From Chloranthus sessilifolius (taxonomy: Eukaryota; Streptophyta; Magnoliopsida; Chloranthales; Chloranthaceae): DNA of 64,000 nucleotides. The first letter of the stretch is position 1. Every line of letters begins with the position of its first letter. The stretch is from positions 102,469,416-102,533,415 of the forward strand of contig CM037596.1 in assembly GCA_021018995.1 (NCBI GenBank). The letters run 5' to 3'. Positions 58,182 through 64,000 of the stretch are shown here, piece after piece. Both the position numbers and the translations under genes were made by a program. Under the pieces are notes generated by a model. It worked only from the letters and a program-made list of their open reading frames with translations. It was not told where the DNA came from and did not search any database.

Positions 58182-58322
58182 CACTACAAAAACAAGACTA
58201 TTAGCGACAGCCAAAAACTGTCGTTAATACCTTTGCCACTAATAGTCTTAACAATTTTTTTATTAATAGCGGCAGTTTTTTGCTTCAAACAACTGTCGCT
58301 AATAGTCTTAGTTTTTGTAGTG
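58182..58322. mobile_element. Complete CACTA-type MITE
   Basis: CACTACAAAAACAAGACTATTAGCGAC at the left and GTCGCTAATAGTCTTAGTTTTTGTAGTG at the right form nearly perfect inverted ends. The 3-base duplication is GCT (58179-58181 and 58323-58325). 141 bases, same family as 17919-18061. Confidence 0.87.
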
Positions 58323-58637
58323 GCTTGACCTGAAACTGGCAGTCTCGACCGTTGAGACCGTATGTACGACCACCTTATTAAACAGCGATGTTGCGCTTTT
58401 GGTGAGGTCCAACTGGTTCAACTTAAAATGGGGTTTAACGGATTTTGAAACGATTGGATGCAAGGGAATCTTGACATTAATTTTTTGAAGTTCGCCAAAC
58501 TTTTGAATCCTTCGGCTTCCAACGGCTTCAAAATCAGTTGAACCATGTGGAGTTCAGCCAGTAGGACCTGACTAAACATGATGGTTTGGCAGTGGGTCAT
58601 GACAGCACGTTGCTTGTTGGCCGATTGTCGAGAAGCC

Positions 58638-58639
<2 letters not shown>

Positions 58640-58680
<41 letters not shown>
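58640..58680. repeat. (GA)n microsatellite
   Basis: About 20 GA units. On the - strand the CT run precedes a short frame (58639-58418) of unknown meaning. Confidence 0.95.
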
Positions 58681-58681
<1 letters not shown>

Positions 58682-58860
58682 ACTAGAGATTTTGCTTAAT
58701 TTCACCATGGTTGTCTCCTTGTCTTCCTTTGTCCCCTACTCAGGCTCCCTTTAAAGAAAGAAATAAATCTATGGCTGCCTCTGTTCGCTCGTACGCATTT
58801 AACCGCCGACATCGAAACCCCTTAAAATCAATTGATTGAGTCTGATCAAAATCAGATGAT

Positions 58861-59125
58861 GGAGCTTGTATTTCACCTAAATCTTTCACAAAAATAATTT
58901 TGAAATCATGTCGCACCTATAAAATAGTTAGTTTTAGATTTCATGTGTCACCGATCCCCAAAATATGGCCCTTAAATCATATGGTACACATTATGCTCAA
59001 ATGTGAGTTTAGGTATATTTTGGGGATCCGTGACATGTGGAATAAAAACTCAATGTCTGATAGGTTATACATCATCTCAAGATCTTTTGTCTGAAAGATT
59101 GAGGGTGAAATATAATCTCCATTAT
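58861..59125. mobile_element. Foldback MITE-like element (family F)
   Basis: TTTCACCTAAATCTTTCACA, GAAATCATGTCGCACCTATAA and GATCCCCAAAATAT in the left arm return inverted (ATATTTTGGGGATCC, CTGATAGG, GAAAGATTGAGGGTGAAA) in the right arm. It has the family segment GACATGTGGAATAAAAACTC. Confidence 0.65.
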
Positions 59126-60699
59126 TTGACCCAACCCAATCAATGGATTTTAATAGGTTCCCAATATGGGCACTTTCAGTAAATGCGTGGGTGCAAACAG
59201 AGGTACCCTAAATCTATTTCATTTAAAAGCGTTTAACTGCTTCCAATCACATGATCCAAATGTCTTTTTAAAGTAATCATTGACCCATTAGATCATTCTT
59301 TTATGTCTTTTGGATCATATATATGATACGATTGACGAAACCACATGCCATGAGTCACCATTTGGAATGGCCTGTTACCTTCTGCAAGCCTTCCAACATA
59401 GCAAACAATCATAACGTTTTGTTGGGTCAATAGACAAAAACACTTGGAAAGCAGATCCAAATTTGAATCCATGAAAACTGTTACTTTCCAAGTTTGAAAT
59501 TTAGAGTCCATTGTTTAAGGATATGAGGTTGGACCATAATTTTCTTTCAAGCACATGATAATGGGAAATTTGACAGATTGATGGTAAATAGTAAGTATCC
59601 TTTTTCTATGACATATCCCATTAATGATTCATTTTAATTTGTTTTCATTTTTAACTATTTAATCATCTTTAAGATCTATTGTCAAATTTCTTACTAAAAT
59701 CTGTCTATCAAAGTGAGTGTGCCAAGATAGAGGTGATTGCCTCAAGGGATGATCAAGATCGTGAGATGAATGATCAAAGAAATTAATGGTGGAAGATCAA
59801 CGGGTGTACGATAAAAGATTGAGCGTCGAGATGCATTAAAGAGAGACACAATGGAGTGTGCCCTCCTTCAAGCTCACGGACCACCAAAGACAGTGTTATA
59901 TGGAGGACAGATTTTATGCACACAAAGTGCAGGCAATTGATACGGGACAATGCAATTGGTTGCAAGTGCAGTAGGACTCTATTAATGCAGGTCAGTGCAG
60001 CTAGTGATCGCATCATGCCACATCAGCCGCCTGTACTTTATCCTCAACTAATCTGTCCTATGTTTATAATTTTCTTCTTAAGATTTCCAGTAACTACATC
60101 TTGTGCATTTGAGAAAACACTTGCTTCAGGAATTAAGTTTTCAAATCACACTGAGGTCGGTGACTTGTGCTTTCTTTCTTCTTCCTCAAGCAAGTTAGGT
60201 TTGGCTTGCTGAGAGCTCGACAGTTCGAGTGGTTTTAGGCTCCTAATGTTTTGGCAGGGCCTAGGTAAGTTAGGGGGTTTGCTAGGGCCTCTTAATTATT
60301 CGGAGGGGCCTCTAAAAACATCTTTCCTATTATGAAACCATATTACGTTTATTACATATTTTTTTTTAGGAGGTTCATATATATATTATTATTTCTAAAA
60401 TCTCATAATTTAGTTAAATGATATCTTTATTTGCAATCATAATAATGAAGTTAAAATTTATGGTTACAAATAATACTATCCATTATGTAAAATCAATTGT
60501 TAAATTTCAGTTAGGCCTCTTACCTAGATACCTTAATATTTATCTTTTGTGTAGCGATCTTTGCAACCAAATATTCTTGCAGCACAACTGATGGTTCAAC
60601 AATTTATATTGTTTATTGCGTTGGCTCAGAAGCTACATGTAATTTTTCATCTTAATAATGGACGCATTAAATATTGGGTAATGGACTACATATCAGACG
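59126..60699. other. No gene recognised
   Basis: AT-rich intergenic DNA. The longest frame (59856-60212, 118 codons, +) has no recognisable motif. A short GGGCCTC/TTAGGCCTC repeat theme occurs at 60250-60530. Confidence 0.5.
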
Positions 60700-60758
60700 A
60701 TCAGATGTTAATAGTGGCAATTTTTGGCTGCTGCTAATAGTTTTATATTTTGTAGTGA
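60700..60758. mobile_element. CACTA-type MITE, right-end fragment
   Basis: GTTAATAGTGGCAATTTTTGG..GCTAATAG..TATTTTGTAGTG matches the right end of the copies at 17919 and 58182. The left part is missing. Confidence 0.55.
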
Positions 60759-60765
60759 ATTTAAT

Positions 60766-60977
60766 TAGGGCTGTCAATGGGCCGGGTCAGGCCAAATCAA
60801 CTGAATTAATCCAACCCTGCTCCCTCTCCCCCATCCGACTTGACTTGACCTGAAAGTCAGGTCGGATGCCTCATGCCTGACCTGACCAGATGAGTCAATT
60901 TTATCCATCAAAACTGGTAAAAAAACATGTCAGGCGAGTCAGGCATCAGGTCGACCCGACCCATTGATAGTCTCCTA
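60766..60977. mobile_element. hAT-like non-autonomous element (TAGGGCTGTCAATGGG ends)
   Basis: Begins TAGGGCTGTCAATGGGCCGG; its reverse-complemented right end reads TAGGAGACTATCAATGGGTCGG. The interior is built of GGTCAGGC/GACCTGAC motifs. The flanks AATTTAAT and AACCCAAG could be a decayed 8-base duplication. Confidence 0.6.
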
Positions 60978-62040
60978 AACCCAAGTATTCTAACCAACAT
61001 TCCATTATTGACACCTCTCATGTGAAAAAGGGGACCTATGAGCATGGTCCAAAATTTCGGCACTGTGGGAAGATTTAGGCTGAAAGTTTGGTTTCGATCC
61101 CCACCGAAACGAAATCCGATTTTTTAATCCTTGCTTATGAGAGGATTCGAATCATCCCATCGGGACACTTTAATATCGATCATTTAAATAATATTAACAA
61201 TCATCCATTTTGAGGGTGCATACAATTCACATCGTTCATCTAATAAATTTGAATTTCGAATCATACCATTTTAATTGAGTAGGATTTCTCAAAACCATAC
61301 CCCACCTAGCAAACCCATGAATCGTTTGGCCTAAGGCCATCAACTTCACCTTTTATTTAGTTGCAGAGTATGCGATGCATCACGCATTCGTAACAGAATG
61401 TGAACTTGCACGTAACTCTATTATTCTCTAGCCTGCCCTTAGAAGGCCATCCGATCCCTTTCTTGGCTTGTTACGAAAGAAAGAACCAAACCGTTGACAT
61501 GTCTTCAAGGTTTGAATATGGGGGCAATATTTTATTCAATTAAGAGTTTGAACTATGTGCACGGGCCGCTCTATTGTCTACTGTGTACTATGGCATTCTT
61601 GGTCTATTAAATGTAGAATTTTATGGGCCTAAATCAATCTCACAAAATCGGCTTGTAAGATAGAAGATTGTCCGAATTATATATAGCATAAGGCTTCCAA
61701 CTCACAGGAGATGTGGGACTATCATTCACGCCTCCTCATGTGTAACGTGTCTCTCTCCCTCCGTGTGGTACATACTCTGATACCATATAAAGTTTCAGGA
61801 GCGTAACTCAACCTCACAAAACCGGCTTTTTGTCAAAGCTTAGAGAGAGCGACATTTTACCGAGCGCTTTTTACCATAATATTGTGTACACGGATTTTAA
61901 GTACCAAAAAACTAGCAAATACACATTTGTTAGATATTTTTATTTCTAATACCCTCAAACCCCTTGGAATTACACAAAAAAAAACGTTTTTTTTAGAGCA
62001 CCCGACTAATGTAAATAATAGGGAAACCACTCCTGATTGC
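60978..62040. other. No gene; contains a dispersed plant repeat
   Basis: The stretch at about 61615-61850 has TCTCACAAAATCGGCTTGTAAG, GATGTGGGACTATCA, CTCTGATACCATATAAAG and CTCAACCTCACAAAACCGGC. I know this type as a common dispersed repeat in plant genomes, but cannot assign a class from sequence alone. The rest is unremarkable. Confidence 0.4.
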
Positions 62041-63110
62041 TTTCATATTCCGAGCAGTCTTCGACTCAACGTAAAGCGGTTCCCGATAGACCAATTCAGT
62101 CTACTATGAGCCTAACTATGTATAATAGACTTCTATGATAGACTGGTCCAGTTTATAATAGATCGATTCAGTCTATCATAGACTGTTTTGATCAATATTT
62201 GGTCATTTGTAAAAGATTCCATCTCACCCTATCATTCTTGAATTTATGAACGCATTAATCAATTTAGATGGAAAATCATTGTTTATAGTTTAAGTAATGT
62301 CCCTTTGTACTCGTTCACGTTATCAATAATTTTAGACTTCTCGTTATCAATCAATTTAGATCTATTCCTCAGTTGCTTTTTAACAACTGGAGAAATAGAT
62401 CTACATGAGGGATCAATTGCTCTAATGCCGAAATCGTACGTCGCAGAAACGCAAGTTCCTTAATTTAACCTATAAACGAAATTTTTTTGTCAAAAAAATC
62501 ATAAATTCAAAAATCGTAAAATCCATAAAGAATCATCTACAAATGACCATTAATCCATCAAAATGGTCCATGATAAATCAATGCAATCTACTATAGATCG
62601 AAGTAGACTATATATACTGCAATAGTCTATTATAGACTGCTCAGCTCAGAATAGACTTAGGCTGCGTATGGCATAACTCTTTGCTAGCCCTTGTCGCGGT
62701 AGAGTTCAACCGCTTTAGTTGATTCTCATTCTCTTTTCTAACTCCCTGCAAAGGAGGATTTACCTGCACTAGTAGCAACCTCTCTGCTCTCTACAAGCTC
62801 TCTATCAGAGCAAATCAAATCGGCTCTGATAAGGAGTGAGTAGAGAGGAGGGTAGAACTACTAAACAGGTAAATCATGCATAAAATCTTGCCATGCAAGA
62901 AATTATCAAAGAGAAGGGATACCTGCTTTAGCAGGTAGCAGAATGTTAACAAAGAGGATGGTAACCTGCTAAAGCAGGTGAGCTCTGCTATGGCAGGGGC
63001 TACCAAAGAGCAATGCCATGCGCAGCCTTAGTCAATTTGTTAGGAACTGCTTTACGTTGCATCAGAGACCGGAATGGAATCCGAAACAAGTTTTAGAGAT
63101 TCATTTCAGT
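62040..63110. repeat. Large imperfect inverted repeat
   Basis: CAACGTAAAGCGGTTCCC (about 62068) recurs inverted as AGGAACTGCTTTACGTTG (63042-63059), with weaker similarity outside. The left part has TATAATAGACT/AGTCTATTATA motifs (62120-62185 and 62600-62655). It is probably an old foldback element, later invaded by the MITE at 62660. Confidence 0.45.
62660..63027. mobile_element. Tourist-like (PIF/Harbinger) MITE
   Basis: Starts GGCTGCGTATGGCATAACTC; its reverse-complemented right end reads GGCTGCGCATGGCATTGCTC. TTA is on both sides (62657-62659 and 63028-63030), the usual Harbinger target duplication. 368 bases, with no coding frame. Confidence 0.82.
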
Positions 63111-63447
63111 ATATTTATTTTTCATCTGCTTTTTGAAAGTAGGGACATTTTGGCCATTTCTTTGCTTTAAAAAAGGTTTATGGCATATTTGATGCGAAGA
63201 TTTTTGAAATTACATATGAGAATTGACAACAAAAAACTGGATAGAGGATTTGGCATATTGTGTTATTTAGAGTGTCAAATCAATAGAAGGTCAAAAGTAA
63301 ACTATTAGTGATTTTCGAACTCATAAGAGCAGGTTGACCCAAGTTATTACAACGTAAATTTAGATTTATTTTTCTTATTTTTTTATTCTTTGGGTTGTCG
63401 TTGCTATTGAGAGGCTAGGATTGAATCCAAAACTTCTAATTCAGCTA

Positions 63448-63712
63448 TAGGGGTGTAGATTCAGTTAACCGAATGAAAACCGAAAATTAAAGTTTTCGGT
63501 TCAAGTCAACCTGATGAACTGAAATCGAATCGAAACAAATGAGTACAGTTAAATTCCGAAAACAGGAACCCAAACTGAAATATGTTCGATTTGGTTTCTA
63601 AATCTCGCCAGTCGGTTTTGATTTTGGGTTGGTTTCAGTCTGAATTCGGTCTGGTTCAGTGGACCAATTTTTTGGTCGATTTTATGTTTTTGGTTCAAAA
63701 CTTGCATCCCTA
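63448..63712. mobile_element. hAT-like non-autonomous element (TAGGGRTG ends)
   Basis: Begins TAGGGGTGTAGATTCAG and ends CTTGCATCCCTA. The interior is of CCGAAAACCGAA/GGTTTCAGT type. The flanks TTCAGCTA (63440-63447) and TTTAGCAA (63713-63720) agree at 6 of 8 bases. Same family as 10902 and 14046. Confidence 0.7.
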
Positions 63713-64000
63713 TTTAGCAACAAGATCAATTCCTAAGTCTCTGTATCTTATGGAAGCCTTAGAGCGAGGCGTGAATTTGGAAAGTTACTTTGCTTCACTT
63801 ATCAGATTCCGTAAGTAACATAACATCCACTTTATGGAGGATTTGTAAGAGATCCATATGCCCTTTTGTTGATACCTGCAAGCATTTAGGTTTCTATAAT
63901 ATTTATGTTATAGATAGCGGGATACGTGGATGGAGTTAAGAGAAATAAAGAGTACATAACCAAAGTAGGTTGATCACATCATATATATTGCTAATTTAGT
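63713..64000. other. No gene recognised
   Basis: A short frame continues from the hAT-like element (to 63818), but nothing in it resembles a known protein. The window ends in ordinary AT-rich DNA. Confidence 0.45.

Noticed and set aside
58418..58708. 96-residue frame on the - strand beginning after a CT run
   Set aside because: The N-terminus is translated microsatellite and the remainder (MASRQSANKQRAVM..) shows no recognised motif. It could be an exon, but nothing supports it.
59856..60212. 118-residue frame on the + strand
   Set aside because: No recognisable domain, no good splice context and atypical composition; probably chance.
1..64000. Search for bacterial-type systems (toxin-antitoxin, defence islands, operons, riboswitches)
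   Set aside because: Introns, plant gene families and plant transposons account for the window; nothing bacterial is seen.

Overview
The window is plant nuclear DNA, almost certainly from an angiosperm with a repeat-rich genome. The evidence is an intron-containing CHUP1/IPGA1-type gene (a land-plant family), decayed Athila-type Ty3/gypsy retrotransposons primed by tRNA-Asp, many MITEs, and a fragment of a B3-domain transcription factor. I cannot name the species. No bacterial, viral or organellar gene content is visible.

Left part (1-19.8 kb): a decayed LEC2/ABI3/FUS3-like B3-domain exon cluster (109-625, + strand). Then come gene-poor DNA with foldback elements, a 155-bp tandem array (5.5-6.4 kb) that contains a perfectly duplicated-target foldback insertion, and a possible small two-exon gene for an acidic helical protein (6885-7944, +). 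The one convincing intact host gene is a five-exon CHUP1/IPGA1-like gene on the - strand (15589 down to 8232; predicted 568 aa, all junctions in phase). Its 4.6-kb first intron holds at least seven transposon-like insertions plus a tandem duplication. A LINE 3' remnant with RNase H (17.9-19.5 kb, +) follows.

Middle and right part (19.8-58.0 kb): a three-level nest of Athila-like elements, all on the - strand. The oldest, C (about 19.8-58.0 kb, left LTR not found), is split in its integrase by element A (22532-48567, target duplication CCCAC). A is split in its gag by element B (32023-46261, target duplication GATGA). Each has gag, protease, RT, RNase H and integrase sequence. B and C also carry a third ORF downstream of pol that A lacks. 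C additionally holds an oppositely oriented solo LTR of its own family and a hAT-like insertion in its right LTR. All pol regions are broken; only the gag of B is one long open frame. The non-coding parts of these elements are studded with short perfect palindromes (TCGATTAATCGA, TCGATGCATCGA, TCAATCGATTGA).

Right end (58-64 kb): no gene recognised. It contains CACTA-, hAT- and Tourist-type MITEs, a foldback copy and a GA microsatellite. The genes do not form a functional system; the main story is host-gene and repeat architecture. I found no convincing new molecular system. The palindrome arrays, the extra ORFs of element B and the foldback family are the best leads.
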